Source of the DNA: Actinacidiphila alni
Lineage (GTDB): Bacteria > Actinomycetota > Actinomycetes > Streptomycetales > Streptomycetaceae
DNA: 64,000 nt
Assembly: GCF_900112845.1 (NCBI RefSeq)
Contig: NZ_FONG01000004.1
Location: 62,001-126,000, forward strand
Direction of reading: 5' to 3'
The position numbers and the translations under genes are program-made. Under the pieces are notes generated by a model, which was not told the origin of the DNA, searched no databases, and was given only the letters and a program-made list of their open reading frames with translations. Shown here piece by piece: positions 53,744 through 63,183 of the stretch. Each line of letters begins with the position of its first letter. The first letter of the stretch is position 1.

Positions 53744-55594
53744 ATGGCACCACCCGAAGCCGCAGCGGCCCAGTCCGCGCCACCCGGCCCGCCGAGCCCG
53801 CCGCCGGCGCCCGGGGCCGTCCTGGAGGCCGTCGGCGTCAGCAAACGCTTCCCGGGCGTGGTGGCGCTCGACGATGTCTCCTTCACCCTGCGCCAGGGCG
53901 AGATCCACGCGCTGGTCGGGGAGAACGGGGCGGGCAAGTCGACCCTGATCAAGCTGCTCACCGGGGTCTACCGGCCGGACGACGGCGAACTGCGGCTGGC
54001 CGGCGAGCCGGGCGCCTTCCACCACCCGCACGAGGCCCAGCGGGCCGGTATCTCCACCATCTACCAGGAGGTGAACCTGGTCCCGCTGATGAGCGTCGCC
54101 CGCAACATCTTCCTGGGCCGGGAGCCGAAGAACCGTTTCGGCCTGATCGACTTCCCCCGGATGCACCGGGAGACCGCCGAACTCCTCGGCGGCTTCGGCA
54201 TCACCGCCGACCCGCGCCGCCCGCTGCACACCCTGGGCATCGGCACCCAGCAGATGGTCGCGCTGGCCCGCGCGGTCTCCGTACAGGCCCGGGTGGTCGT
54301 GATGGACGAGCCCACCTCGTCGCTGGAGCCGCGCGAGGTCGAAACGCTGTTCCGGGTGATCGGCGAACTGCACGAGCGCGGTATCTCGATCCTGTACGTC
54401 AGCCACCGGATGGACGAGCTGTACCGGATCTGCGACCGCGTCACCGTGCTGCGCGACGGGCGCCTGGTGCACAGCGGCGACCTGGCCGACACCGACCGGG
54501 TGCGGCTGGTCTCGCTGATGCTCGGCCGGGAGATCGCCGAGGTGCGCAGGCACGGCGCCACGAGTTTCGGGGAGGGGCACACGGCCGACCGCCAACCGGT
54601 GCTCACCGCAAGCGGCCTGACCCGCCGTCACCAGCTCCAGGACATCGCACTGGAGCTGCACCCCGGTGAAGTGCTGGGCCTGGGCGGCCTGTTGGGCTCG
54701 GGCCGCAGCGAGACCGCCAAGGCGCTGTCCGGGGCGCTGCCGCTGGACGGCGGCGAGATCAGCGTCGGCGGACGCGCCCTGCGCCGGCTCACCCCGTCCG
54801 CCGCGATCAGGGCCGGCATCAGCATGCTGCCCGAGGACCGCAAGGCCGAGGGCATCGTGCCGGGCCTGTCGGTGCGGGAGAACATCGTGCTGGCCGCGAT
54901 GCCGCGGCTGTCCCGCGCCGGGATCGTCTCCCGGCAGAAGCAGGACAGGATCGTCGAGATCTTCATGAAGCGGCTGCGGATCAAGGCCGCGGGCCCCGAG
55001 CAGAAGGTCGGCGAACTCTCCGGCGGCAACCAGCAGAAGGTGCTGCTGGCGCGCTGGCTGTGCCTGGAGCCCAAGGTGCTGCTGCTGGACGAGCCGACCC
55101 GCGGCATCGACGTCGGCGCCAAGGCGGAGGTGCAGTCGCTGATCGACGACCTCGCGGGCGAGGGCCTCGCCGTCCTGCTGATCTCCTCCGACATCGAGGA
55201 ACTGGTCGAGGGCGCGGACCGGATCGTGGTGCTGCGCGCCGGAGCGGTCGCCGGTGAACTGACCGGCGACGACGTGGAGGAGAACGCGCTGCTCGCCGTC
55301 CTGGCCGAGACCGGGGACAGCGACGACGGGGACAGCCACAGCGACTTCGGCGACAGTACCGACGACGCCGGCGAAGCGCCGGAAGCCGAGGCCGAGGCCG
55401 CGGCCGGGCCGCAGGACGCCGCGCCCGGCCCGCTGACGAAGACCACGGCGCCCGACGCGCCGCCGGAATCCGCCGCCGGCACCGGAACCGGAACCGCCGC
55501 CGCGCCGGCGCCGCCTGCCGACGGCGAGCCGCAGTCCACGCCCGACACCCCCGGCGGAGCCGGAAGCGCCACCGCGAAGGAGGATCCGCGATGA
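53744..55594 (+). CDS. ytfR: Sugar ABC transporter ATP-binding protein (YtfR-like) with acidic C-terminal extension
   Basis: A 616-aa duplicated ATPase of the RbsA/YtfR type. Domain 1 (about 27-260) has Walker A GENGAGKST, a signature region TLGIGTQQMVALARAV and Walker B VVVMDEPTSSLEP. Domain 2 (about 285-525) has a degenerate Walker A (LGSGRSETAKAL), signature LSGGNQQKV and VLLLDEPTRGIDVG. Family members are about 500 residues. Here an extra 90 or so residues (about 527-616) are Asp/Glu/Ala then Pro/Ala/Thr-rich, with no known fold. ATG 53744 has GGAAGG upstream. It overlaps the first permease gene by 4 bp (ATGA). Confidence 0.9.
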   Translation: MAPPEAAAAQSAPPGPPSPPPAPGAVLEAVGVSKRFPGVVALDDVSFTLRQGEIHALVGENGAGKSTLIKLLTGVYRPDDGELRLAGEPGAFHHPHEAQRAGISTIYQEVNLVPLMSVARNIFLGREPKNRFGLIDFPRMHRETAELLGGFGITADPRRPLHTLGIGTQQMVALARAVSVQARVVVMDEPTSSLEPREVETLFRVIGELHERGISILYVSHRMDELYRICDRVTVLRDGRLVHSGDLADTDRVRLVSLMLGREIAEVRRHGATSFGEGHTADRQPVLTASGLTRRHQLQDIALELHPGEVLGLGGLLGSGRSETAKALSGALPLDGGEISVGGRALRRLTPSAAIRAGISMLPEDRKAEGIVPGLSVRENIVLAAMPRLSRAGIVSRQKQDRIVEIFMKRLRIKAAGPEQKVGELSGGNQQKVLLARWLCLEPKVLLLDEPTRGIDVGAKAEVQSLIDDLAGEGLAVLLISSDIEELVEGADRIVVLRAGAVAGELTGDDVEENALLAVLAETGDSDDGDSHSDFGDSTDDAGEAPEAEAEAAAGPQDAAPGPLTKTTAPDAPPESAAGTGTGTAAAPAPPADGEPQSTPDTPGGAGSATAKEDPR

Positions 55595-56559
55595 CCGCGG
55601 CCCCGTACTCACTGCCCCGCGGCATCGACCGGCCGCGCGTGGCGGACTGGCTGCAGCGCTACGGCGTGTACGCCGCGGTCGCCGCGCTGCTGATCTTCAA
55701 CTGGATCTTCACCGACCACTTCATGACCACCGACAATCTGCGCACGCAGCTCGTCCAGGTCTCCCCCGTCGTCATCGTCGCGCTCGGCATGGCGCTGGTG
55801 ATCGGCACCGAGGGCGTCGACCTGTCGGTCGGCTCCACGATGGCGCTGGCCAGCTCGGTGCTGCCGCTCTACCTCGGGTACGGGCTGCTGCCCTCGCTGC
55901 TGGTGGCGCTGCTCGCGGGCATCCTGGTCGGCCTGGTCAACGGCTCGCTGGTGGCCCTGGTCGGACTGCAACCGATCGTCGCCACCCTCGCCCTGTTCGT
56001 CGGCGGCCGCGGCCTGGCCCTGGTGATCGCCGACGGACAGCTCAAGCAGATCGAGAACCAGAATCTGCTGGACCTCGGCACCAACAGCGTCATCGGCATC
56101 CCCATCGTCGTACTGATCGCGGGCGTGCTCGCACTGCTGGTCGCCTTCCTCGTCCAACGCACCACCTTCGGACGCCAGTTGGTCGCCATCGGCGGCAATC
56201 GCGCCGCCGCCACACTGGCCGGTCTCCCCGTCAAACGGGTGCTGATCGGGGTGTACGTGCTGTGCGGCGTGCTGGCCTCGCTCGCCGGCGTGCTCGCCAC
56301 CGCGCGGCTGACCGCGAGCGACCCGTCGTCGCTGGGCAATCTGATGGAGCTGTCGGCGATCACCGCCGTCGTGGTCGGCGGCACCCCGCTGACCGGCGGC
56401 TCGGTCCGGGTCCTCGGCACGGTCTTCGGCGCGCTGCTGATGCAACTGCTGCACGCCACCCTGGTCACCCACAATCTGCACGACTCCACCGCCCAGATGG
56501 TCCAGGCGGGCATCATCCTCGTCGCCGTCTACGTCGCCCGGGAGCGTCGATCCCGATGA
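55591..56559 (+). CDS. ytfT: Sugar ABC transporter permease (YtfT-like)
   Basis: A 322-aa inner-membrane permease of the BPD_transp_2 family with 8-10 helices. Family motifs are VVIVALGMALVIGTEGVDLSVGSTMALAS and ITAVVVGGTPLTGGSVRVLGTVFGALLMQLL. It pairs with the following permease to form a heterodimeric channel. ATGA overlaps with both neighbours indicate translational coupling. Confidence 0.9.
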   Translation: MTAAPYSLPRGIDRPRVADWLQRYGVYAAVAALLIFNWIFTDHFMTTDNLRTQLVQVSPVVIVALGMALVIGTEGVDLSVGSTMALASSVLPLYLGYGLLPSLLVALLAGILVGLVNGSLVALVGLQPIVATLALFVGGRGLALVIADGQLKQIENQNLLDLGTNSVIGIPIVVLIAGVLALLVAFLVQRTTFGRQLVAIGGNRAAATLAGLPVKRVLIGVYVLCGVLASLAGVLATARLTASDPSSLGNLMELSAITAVVVGGTPLTGGSVRVLGTVFGALLMQLLHATLVTHNLHDSTAQMVQAGIILVAVYVARERRSR

Positions 56560-57602
56560 AAGCCCTCGTGAAAGCAACCGCCCCCGCGCCCGCGCCCGCC
56601 GTGGCCGGCGACGCGCCGCTGCCGGTGACCGCCGACCCGCGCCCGTCCGGCCGCCAGCGCGCCGCCGAACTCCTCCAGCGCCAGGGCGTACTGGCCGTGC
56701 TGGTCCTGCTCTGCGTGATCTCGTCCTTCGTCTTCGACTCCTTCGCCACCCTCGACAACACCCGCGGCATCACGATCCAGGCGTCGTTCCTGTCGATCGT
56801 GGCGCTGGGCATGACGATGGTGATCGTCACCGGCGGCATCGACCTGTCGGTCGGCTCGGTGTTCGCGCTCGGCGGTGTGCTCGCCGCCTGGGCCTCGCAG
56901 TACGGCTTCCTGCCGGCGCTGCTGGTACCGCTCGCGGTGTGCGGGGCGATCGGCGCCTTCAACGGGTTCCTGGTCGCCAAGGCCGGGATGGCGCCCTTCA
57001 TCGTGACGCTCGCGTCACTGCTCGGCGCGCGCGGCCTGCTGCTCGCGCTCACCCACGAGGGCGCCACCACGTATCTGGTGCCGCGCGGCTCGGCCTTCAA
57101 GGAACTGGGCAGCGGCGCGGTGTGGGGCTTCGGCTACCCGGTGCTGATCGCGCTGGCGCTGTTCGCGGTCGGCGGCCTGGTGCTGCAACGCACTTCGTTC
57201 GGCCAGGCGCTGTTCGCGGTCGGCGGCAGCGGCGACGCGGCCCTGCTGATGGGGCTGCCGGTGGCCCGTACGAAGGTGCTGGTCTACACGCTCAGCGGGC
57301 TGCTGGCGGGGCTGGCCGGCGCGCTCAACGCGGCCCGGCTGTCGTCCGGTGTGACCATCATCGGTGTGGGCATGGAGCTGGACGCGATCTCCGCAGTGGT
57401 GATCGGCGGCACGCTGCTGGTCGGCGGCGCCGGCTCGGTGTCGGGCACGCTGTGGGGCGTGCTGCTGCTCGGCGTGATCCAGAATCTGATCAATCAGATC
57501 GGCTCGCTCAACTCCTCGTACCAGTCGGTGGTCAGCGGCGGCTTCCTCATCGTGGTGGTCGTCGCCCAGCGGTATCTGTCGGCCGCACGGCGCGGCACCT
57601 GA
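56556..57602 (+). CDS. yjfF: Sugar ABC transporter permease (YjfF-like)
   Basis: A 348-aa second permease of the BPD_transp_2 family. A cytoplasmic Ala/Pro-rich N-terminus (about 45 residues) is followed by FLSIVALGMTMVIVTGGIDLSVGSVFALGG and MELDAISAVVIGGTLLVGGAGSVSGTLWGVLLLGVIQN. Two different permeases with a YtfR-type ATPase fit the galactofuranose/arabinofuranose importer rather than a single-permease ribose system. ATG overlaps the previous stop. Confidence 0.9.
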   Translation: MKALVKATAPAPAPAVAGDAPLPVTADPRPSGRQRAAELLQRQGVLAVLVLLCVISSFVFDSFATLDNTRGITIQASFLSIVALGMTMVIVTGGIDLSVGSVFALGGVLAAWASQYGFLPALLVPLAVCGAIGAFNGFLVAKAGMAPFIVTLASLLGARGLLLALTHEGATTYLVPRGSAFKELGSGAVWGFGYPVLIALALFAVGGLVLQRTSFGQALFAVGGSGDAALLMGLPVARTKVLVYTLSGLLAGLAGALNAARLSSGVTIIGVGMELDAISAVVIGGTLLVGGAGSVSGTLWGVLLLGVIQNLINQIGSLNSSYQSVVSGGFLIVVVVAQRYLSAARRGT

Positions 57603-57705
57603 CGGGGCGGGAGGGGCCCGTCGTGATGTCGGCGGACGGGCTCCAGCACACTGAGGCCGGAACCGCCGCGCCTTGGGTACGAGGTCGGCAGAGGGAAGGA
57701 ACTCC

Positions 57706-58722
57706 GTGGGCGCCAGCCTGAAGGACGTCGCACGACTGGCGGGCGTGTCCGTCAAGACCGTGTCGAATGTGGTGAACAACTATCCGCATGTCACGCCCGG
57801 CATGCGCGAGCGCGTGCAGCGGGCGATCGACGAGCTGGGCTACCGCCCGAATCTCACCGCCCGGCACCTGCGCAAGGGCCGTACCGGCATCATCGCGCTC
57901 GCCGTACCGGAACTGGGCAACCCGTACTTCGCGGAGCTGGCAGGCGCCGTCATCGACGCCGCCGCCCGGCACGACTACACGGTGCTGCTCGACCACACCG
58001 CGGGCCAGCGCGAGAAGGAGGTGCTGGTCTCGCAGGGCTTCCGGGCCCATGTCATCGACGGCCTGATCCTCAGCCCGATCGAGCTGGAGGCCGCGGATCT
58101 GCTCGGCCGGATCGACGACGCGCCGCTGGTGCTGCTCGGCGAGCGCGAGTACGACGCGCCGTACGACCAGATCGCCATCGACAACGTGGCCGCCGCCCGC
58201 AGCGCGGTACGCCATCTGACCGGGCTCGGCCACCGCCGGATCGCCTTTCTCGGCGCCCGCAGGGAGAGCGCGCGGCAACCCGCCCACCTGCGGCTGCGCG
58301 GCTGGCGCGAGGAGCTGGCGGCGGCCGGCCTGCCCGGCGACGACTCGCTGGTGGCCGCCACCGACGGCTACGGCCGCTGGGACGGCGCCGCCGCGATGAA
58401 CGCGCTGCTGGACCGCGGCACCCGGCCCGACGCGGTGTTCGCGTACAACGACCTGATGGCGCTCGGCGCGATGCGGGCCCTGGTGGAGCGCGGACTGCGG
58501 GTGCCGCAGGACGTGTCGGTGGTCGGCTTCGACGACGTCGAGGAGGGCCGTTTCTCGACCATCGCGCTCACCACGGTGTCGCCGGACAAGCAGGCCATCG
58601 CGCGGCTCGCCGTCGAGCGGGTGGTGGCGCGGCTGACCGGCACGCCGCAGATCAACGCGGAGCGGATCACGCCCGGGTACACACTCGTGGCCAGGGAGTC
58701 GACCGCGCCCCGGTCGGGGTGA
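57706..58722 (+). CDS. LacI family transcriptional regulator
   Basis: A 338-aa repressor. The helix-turn-helix (residues 3-50) reads SLKDVARLAGVSVKTVSNVVNNYPHVTP, with hinge ELGYRPNLTARHLRKGRTG. The sugar-binding core (about 60-330) includes IALAVPELGNPYFAELAGAV and VSVVGFDDVEEG. It lies directly after the importer genes, 103 bp from the second permease, and upstream of galM, so it most likely controls this operon and possibly the divergent GH127 gene. GTG 57706 follows GGGAAGGA by 5 nt; the open frame extends to 57673. Confidence 0.92.
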   Translation: MGASLKDVARLAGVSVKTVSNVVNNYPHVTPGMRERVQRAIDELGYRPNLTARHLRKGRTGIIALAVPELGNPYFAELAGAVIDAAARHDYTVLLDHTAGQREKEVLVSQGFRAHVIDGLILSPIELEAADLLGRIDDAPLVLLGEREYDAPYDQIAIDNVAAARSAVRHLTGLGHRRIAFLGARRESARQPAHLRLRGWREELAAAGLPGDDSLVAATDGYGRWDGAAAMNALLDRGTRPDAVFAYNDLMALGAMRALVERGLRVPQDVSVVGFDDVEEGRFSTIALTTVSPDKQAIARLAVERVVARLTGTPQINAERITPGYTLVARESTAPRSG

Positions 58723-58871
58723 GGCCGCCGCCGGCGCCGGACCCTTCCCGCGAGGACCCGCCCGGCCGCGGCCGTACGCCGCCCAGCAGTGCCCGCCCCG
58801 CCCATGTGCCGGAGTTCCGGAGCCCCGGAGCTTCGGACGTCCCGGAATCCCGGAGTCCCGGAGGACAGCCG

Positions 58872-60044
58872 ATGCCCCGTCCCGCCCCGCTCAGCGAACC
58901 CTTCGGCACCACTCCCGACGGGTGGCAGGTGGAGCGCTGGCGGCTCACCTCGGCCGCCGGGGTCAGTGCCGAGATCCTCACCTACGGCGGCATCCTGCAC
59001 ACGCTGGACGTGCCCGACCGTGCCGGTCGGCGCGGCAATGTGGTGCTGTCGCTGCCCGACGCCGCCTCGTACGCCACCGACAGCCCGTACTTCGGCGCGC
59101 TCGTCGGGCGCTACGCCAACCGGATCGGCGAGGGGCGCTTCACCCTCGACGGGCGGGTGCACCGGCTGCCCGCCAACGACCGCGGCCACACCTTGCACGG
59201 CGGGCCCGACGGTTTCCACCGCAGGCTGTGGCGCGCCGAGCCGCTGCCCGGCGCGCTGCGGCTGACCCTGCACAGCCCGGACGGCGACATGGGCTTTCCC
59301 GGCGCGCTGGACGTCACGGCCACGTACACGCTGGACGACGCGGGGACGCTGGCGCTGGACTTCGAGGCGCGCGGCGACCGGCCGACGGTCGTCAACCTCA
59401 CCAATCACGCGTACTTCAATCTCGCCGGGAGCGGCCAGGGGTCCGCGGCGGACGGTGAGCCGGGCGGCATCGAGCGGCACACGCTGTACGTCGCCGCCGA
59501 CGGTTTCCTGCCGGTCACGCCCGAGGCCATTCCGTGGGGTCCCGAGCAGGCGGTCGCGGGCACGCCCTTCGATTTCACCGTCCCGCGCGCCATCGGCGAC
59601 GGCATCGACGATCCGGACCCGCAGCTGAAGGCCGCCGAGGGGTACGACCACTGCTGGGTACTGAGGCCGGCGGACCCGGACGGCGCGCCGCGGGTCGCGG
59701 CGGTGCTCACCGATCCGGACAGCGGCCGGGTGATGGAGGTACGGACCACCGAGCCGGGCATCCAGGTCTATACCGCCAATCAGCTCGACGGCTCCCTGAC
59801 CGGCCCCGACGGGCGCCCGCACCGGGCCCGCGCCGCGGTGTGCCTGGAGACCCAGCACCTGCCGGACTCGCCGAACCGGCCCGAGTACCCGTCCACGGTG
59901 CTGCGGCCCGGCGCCGTGTTCCGCAGCCGCACCGAATTCCGCTTTCCGCATCTCGCGGAGGACGAGGACCGGGCCGCGGGCGGGCAGGGGGGCGTCGTCG
60001 ACCCGCCCGCGCCCATCGGTTCGGACCCGGCGGACGGCCGGTGA
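58872..60044 (+). CDS. galM: Aldose 1-epimerase (galactose mutarotase type)
   Basis: A 390-aa beta-sandwich enzyme interconverting alpha and beta anomers of aldoses. Catalytic-region motifs are GHTLHGGPDGFHRR (His), VVNLTNHAYFNLAG (His), and ETQHLPDSPNRPEYP near the C-terminus, with the catalytic Glu in CLETQ. The C-terminal 35 residues are an acidic, Pro-rich tail. It follows the LacI gene by 149 bp; the spacer has repeated TCCGGAG-like 9-mers (58805-58865). It would prepare imported arabinose or galactose for the kinase or isomerase steps. ATG 58872 has GGAGGA upstream. Confidence 0.88.
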   Translation: MPRPAPLSEPFGTTPDGWQVERWRLTSAAGVSAEILTYGGILHTLDVPDRAGRRGNVVLSLPDAASYATDSPYFGALVGRYANRIGEGRFTLDGRVHRLPANDRGHTLHGGPDGFHRRLWRAEPLPGALRLTLHSPDGDMGFPGALDVTATYTLDDAGTLALDFEARGDRPTVVNLTNHAYFNLAGSGQGSAADGEPGGIERHTLYVAADGFLPVTPEAIPWGPEQAVAGTPFDFTVPRAIGDGIDDPDPQLKAAEGYDHCWVLRPADPDGAPRVAAVLTDPDSGRVMEVRTTEPGIQVYTANQLDGSLTGPDGRPHRARAAVCLETQHLPDSPNRPEYPSTVLRPGAVFRSRTEFRFPHLAEDEDRAAGGQGGVVDPPAPIGSDPADGR

Positions 60045-60466
60045 CGGGCGCGGCGGCGGACGCGCCGCTGCTCGTCGTGGACGGTGCGAATGTCGTCGGC
60101 TCGGTGCCTGACGGCTGGTGGCGCGACCGGCGCGGGGCCGCCGAGCGGCTGCGCGACGCCCTGGCTCCCCTGGCCGCCACCGGTCTTGCCGCCGACAGCG
60201 GCGCACCGCCGTGGGCCTGCGGGCAGCCGCTCGACATCGTCCTCGTCGTGGAGGGCGCCGCCCGCGGCGTCGACCCGGTCCCCGGCGTCCGCGTCGAATC
60301 CGCCCCCGGCAGCGGCGACGACACCATTACCGAGGTCGCCGCCCACTCCCGCATCACCCACCCCGACCGCCCCTGCCTGGTCATCACCGCCGACCGCGAA
60401 CTCCGCACCCGCGTCACCGAGGTCGGCGCGGCGGTCATCGGCCCCCGCGCCGTCCGCCCCCGGTGA
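60041..60466 (+). CDS. NYN/PIN-like small protein
   Basis: A 141-aa cytoplasmic protein. It starts PLLVVDGANVVGSVPDGWWRDRRG, the first-strand motif of NYN/PIN-like nucleases. Later DIVLVVEGAARG and CLVITADRELRTRVTEVGAAVIGPR carry further conserved Asp positions. Similar proteins in Streptomyces are often called NTP pyrophosphohydrolases, which the sequence does not support. It overlaps galM by 4 bp (GTGA), so it may be co-translated, though the link to sugar use is unclear. Confidence 0.75.
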   Translation: MTGAAADAPLLVVDGANVVGSVPDGWWRDRRGAAERLRDALAPLAATGLAADSGAPPWACGQPLDIVLVVEGAARGVDPVPGVRVESAPGSGDDTITEVAAHSRITHPDRPCLVITADRELRTRVTEVGAAVIGPRAVRPR

Positions 60467-60545
60467 CGAACGGACCCGGGGCGGTCCCAGCGTCGGGTCC
60501 GAAATCCGCCAGCCCGGGTGGCGGGCGGCTCGCATACTGGGGGGC

Positions 60546-61943
60546 ATGACGGTCGAGGACAGCAGGTACGAGGCGGTGAGCAGCCGGGACGCCCGGTTCG
60601 ACGGGGTGTTCTTCTTCGCGGTGGCCACCACCGGGATCTACTGCCGGCCGAGCTGCCCGGCGATCACACCGAAGCGCGGGAATGTCTCCTTCTACGCCAC
60701 GGCCGCCGCCGCGCAGGCGGCCGGCTTCCGGGCGTGCCGGCGGTGCCGGCCGGACGCGGTGCCCGGGTCGGCGGACTGGAACGCGCGGGCCGATGTCGTC
60801 GGGCGGGCGATGCGGCTGATCGGTGACGGGGTCGTGGACCGCGAGGGCGTGGCGGGCCTGGCGACCCGGCTGGGCTACAGCGCCCGCCAGGTGCAGCGGC
60901 AGCTCAACGCGGAGGTGGGCGCCGGACCCATCGCACTGGCCAGGGCGCAGCGCGGCCACACCGCCCGGGTGCTGCTCCAGACCACGTCGATGCAGGCCGC
61001 CGACATCGCCTTCGCGTCGGGCTTCGCGAGCGTGCGGCAGTTCAACGAGACGATCCGCGAGATCTACGCGGCCACCCCGACCCAGCTGCGGGCCGCCCGG
61101 CCCGCGAGGGACGCGCGGTCCGGACCGGTCGGCGGCGCGGCGGGCGTACCGCTGCGGCTCGCCTACCGCGGGGCGTACGCCGCCGGACAGGTCTTCGACT
61201 TCCTGGCCGCGCGGGCGGTGCGCGGTGTGGAGGAGGTCGTCGGCGCGCCGGGCGCCCGCACCTACCGCCGTACGCTGCGGCTCCCGCACGGCTCGGGCAT
61301 CGCCGAGGTGTCCGAGCGGACCGGCGGCGGCAGCAGAAGCGGCGGCCAGTGGCTCGACTGCAGGCTGCACCTCGGCGACCTGCGCGACCTCACCACCGCG
61401 ACGCAGCGCGTCCGCCGCCTCTTCGACCTCGACGCCGATCCGTACGCCGTCGCCGAACGCCTGGGCGCCGACACCGAGTTGGCCCCGCTGGTCGCCCGCG
61501 TCCCCGGCCTGCGCTCCCCCGGCACACCGGACCCCGACGAATTCGCCGTCCGGGCGCTGCTCGGCGAGGCCGCCGCGCCCCGGCCGCCGTCCGGCGCCGA
61601 CGCGCTCGTCACGCGGTACGGCACCCCACTCGCCGCCCCGGACGGCGCCCTCACCCATCTCTTCCCGCGGCCCGCGGACCTGATCGCGGCGGACGTCCCC
61701 GGTCTCGACGGCCTGTGCCGCGCCCTCACCGACGGCGCCCTGCACCTCGACCCCGGCGCCGACCGCGACGCGACCGAACGCGCGCTGGCCGCGCTGCCGG
61801 GGGTCGGCGCCATGACCGCGTCCTTCATCCGGATGCGGGGCCTGGGCGACCCGGACGTCCTGCCGGGCGGCGCGGCCGGCGAGGACGCCTGGCGGCCGTG
61901 GCGCTCGTACGCGGCGCACTACAGGTGGTGGGCGCAGGCGTGA
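60546..61943 (+). CDS. Ada/AlkA fusion: methyl-phosphotriester sensor-regulator with 3-methyladenine DNA glycosylase
   Basis: A 465-aa DNA-repair protein. The N-terminal Ada zinc domain (residues 10-75) has FFAVATTGIYCRPSCPAITPKRGN and FRACRRCRPD with four zinc Cys. An AraC-type helix-turn-helix follows (about 80-180). The C-terminal AlkA glycosylase (about 195-465) includes the helix-hairpin-helix LPGVGAMTASFIRMRGLGDPD with the catalytic Asp. It lacks the O6-methyltransferase half of classical Ada. It likely senses methylation and excises alkylated bases. Start ATG 60546 matches the Ada domain start. Confidence 0.92.
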   Translation: MTVEDSRYEAVSSRDARFDGVFFFAVATTGIYCRPSCPAITPKRGNVSFYATAAAAQAAGFRACRRCRPDAVPGSADWNARADVVGRAMRLIGDGVVDREGVAGLATRLGYSARQVQRQLNAEVGAGPIALARAQRGHTARVLLQTTSMQAADIAFASGFASVRQFNETIREIYAATPTQLRAARPARDARSGPVGGAAGVPLRLAYRGAYAAGQVFDFLAARAVRGVEEVVGAPGARTYRRTLRLPHGSGIAEVSERTGGGSRSGGQWLDCRLHLGDLRDLTTATQRVRRLFDLDADPYAVAERLGADTELAPLVARVPGLRSPGTPDPDEFAVRALLGEAAAPRPPSGADALVTRYGTPLAAPDGALTHLFPRPADLIAADVPGLDGLCRALTDGALHLDPGADRDATERALAALPGVGAMTASFIRMRGLGDPDVLPGGAAGEDAWRPWRSYAAHYRWWAQA

Positions 61944-61955
61944 CGCGCGCCGGCG

Positions 61956-63068
61956 TCAGGGCTTGTCGCGGAGATTGTCCCGGCGGAGCCGCTCCTCCTC
62001 GAAGAGGGCGATGAATTTACGGGTGCGCTCATCGGGTTCGGGATCGGGCTCGTCCTCGTCGTCGTGGAGCAGGCCCTGTTCGCGCAGTTGCTGGTCCTGG
62101 ACCATGACCGGCGGGATCGGGTCGGGGTCGGAGGGGCGCGGTCCTTCGGGGCCGTCGGGGCCGATCCTGACCAGGCGTTCGACCCGGACGATACGGAAGT
62201 GCCGGTCGCCGACGTCGAGTTCGTCGCCGCGCCGGGCGTCGAGGTCGTCGGCGGCGCGTGAGTAGATCTCGCGCTCGGCAGGGCCGAGGTCCTTCTGCCA
62301 GGGGAGCATGACGCGCAGTTGCATGGCGAGGCCGTCGCGCGCGGCCTGCGGGGTGGTGGCGGTGCCGGCGGAATCCGGGCGCCAGCGGGAGCCGTCGCGC
62401 TCGGCGGTCATGAAGGTGGCGGGCAGCAGCACACCGCCGGGGTGGGTGACGGCGGCGGCGCGAGAGTCGTCGCGCACATCGGCGGGCACGGTGCCCTTCT
62501 TCCGCAGCGCGGCCAGCAGTTCGACCTTGAGGATGCCCTCGGACAGTCCGGTGGCGTTGACCGGGTCGATGACCAGGCCGTCGGCGGGGTCGTAGTCGCC
62601 GCCGGTGGCGCCGGGCGGGCTCGGGTCCGGGTCGGTGTCGCGCGGCGGTTCCGGTCCGTCGGGCCCCATCCGGATGAAGCGTTCGGCGCGGACGATGCGG
62701 TAGCGGCTGCCGCGTACCGTCATCTCGTCCAGGGCCTCCCATTCGAGGCGTTCGCCCGCGGCGAGGTACTCCGCCTCGGCCTCCGCGTCGCCCTCCTGCC
62801 CGGCGGCCTGCGAGAGCCGGCGGAAGTGCGAGCCGAGGGTGTCGCGGGCGTCCTGCGGCGCGCGACCGCTGAAGTAGGGCTGCAACTTCCAGCCGCCCGA
62901 CTCCAGTTCGCGGGCGATGCCGAAGACCGGGCCGCCCGCGAAGAGCATGGACGGATAGGTCTTTCTCGCCTTCCACGCCTCGATGTCGGCGAGCGCGGCG
63001 ACCGGGGACTCAGGCGTGGTCACCCGGATCGTCTGGTAGGCAGGAACATCGTCGCCGTGCGCATCCAT
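61956..63068 (-). CDS. DUF5954 family protein
   Basis: A 370-aa cytoplasmic protein of the actinomycete DUF5954 family, function unknown. It consists of two related halves: IVRAERFIRMGPDGPEPPRDTDPDP (about 125-150) and IVRVERLVRIGPDGPEGPRPSDPDP (about 295-320) are clear internal copies. The C-terminus is very charged (DDEDEPDPEPDERTRKF... EEERLRRDNLRDKP). No signal or TM. Convergent with the Ada/AlkA gene by 12 bp. ATG 63068 begins MDAHGDDVPAYQ. Confidence 0.8.
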   Translation of the reverse strand: MDAHGDDVPAYQTIRVTTPESPVAALADIEAWKARKTYPSMLFAGGPVFGIARELESGGWKLQPYFSGRAPQDARDTLGSHFRRLSQAAGQEGDAEAEAEYLAAGERLEWEALDEMTVRGSRYRIVRAERFIRMGPDGPEPPRDTDPDPSPPGATGGDYDPADGLVIDPVNATGLSEGILKVELLAALRKKGTVPADVRDDSRAAAVTHPGGVLLPATFMTAERDGSRWRPDSAGTATTPQAARDGLAMQLRVMLPWQKDLGPAEREIYSRAADDLDARRGDELDVGDRHFRIVRVERLVRIGPDGPEGPRPSDPDPIPPVMVQDQQLREQGLLHDDEDEPDPEPDERTRKFIALFEEERLRRDNLRDKP

Positions 63069-63183
63069 GGATCCAGCATGCCCATACGGCGGGCCCGTAC
63101 GCGACCGATACGCGAAAGCCCGTCACTCTCGGATGAGTTGACGTGACGCGCGTCCACCGGGGGAAATGCGGGGCAAGGGTGTT

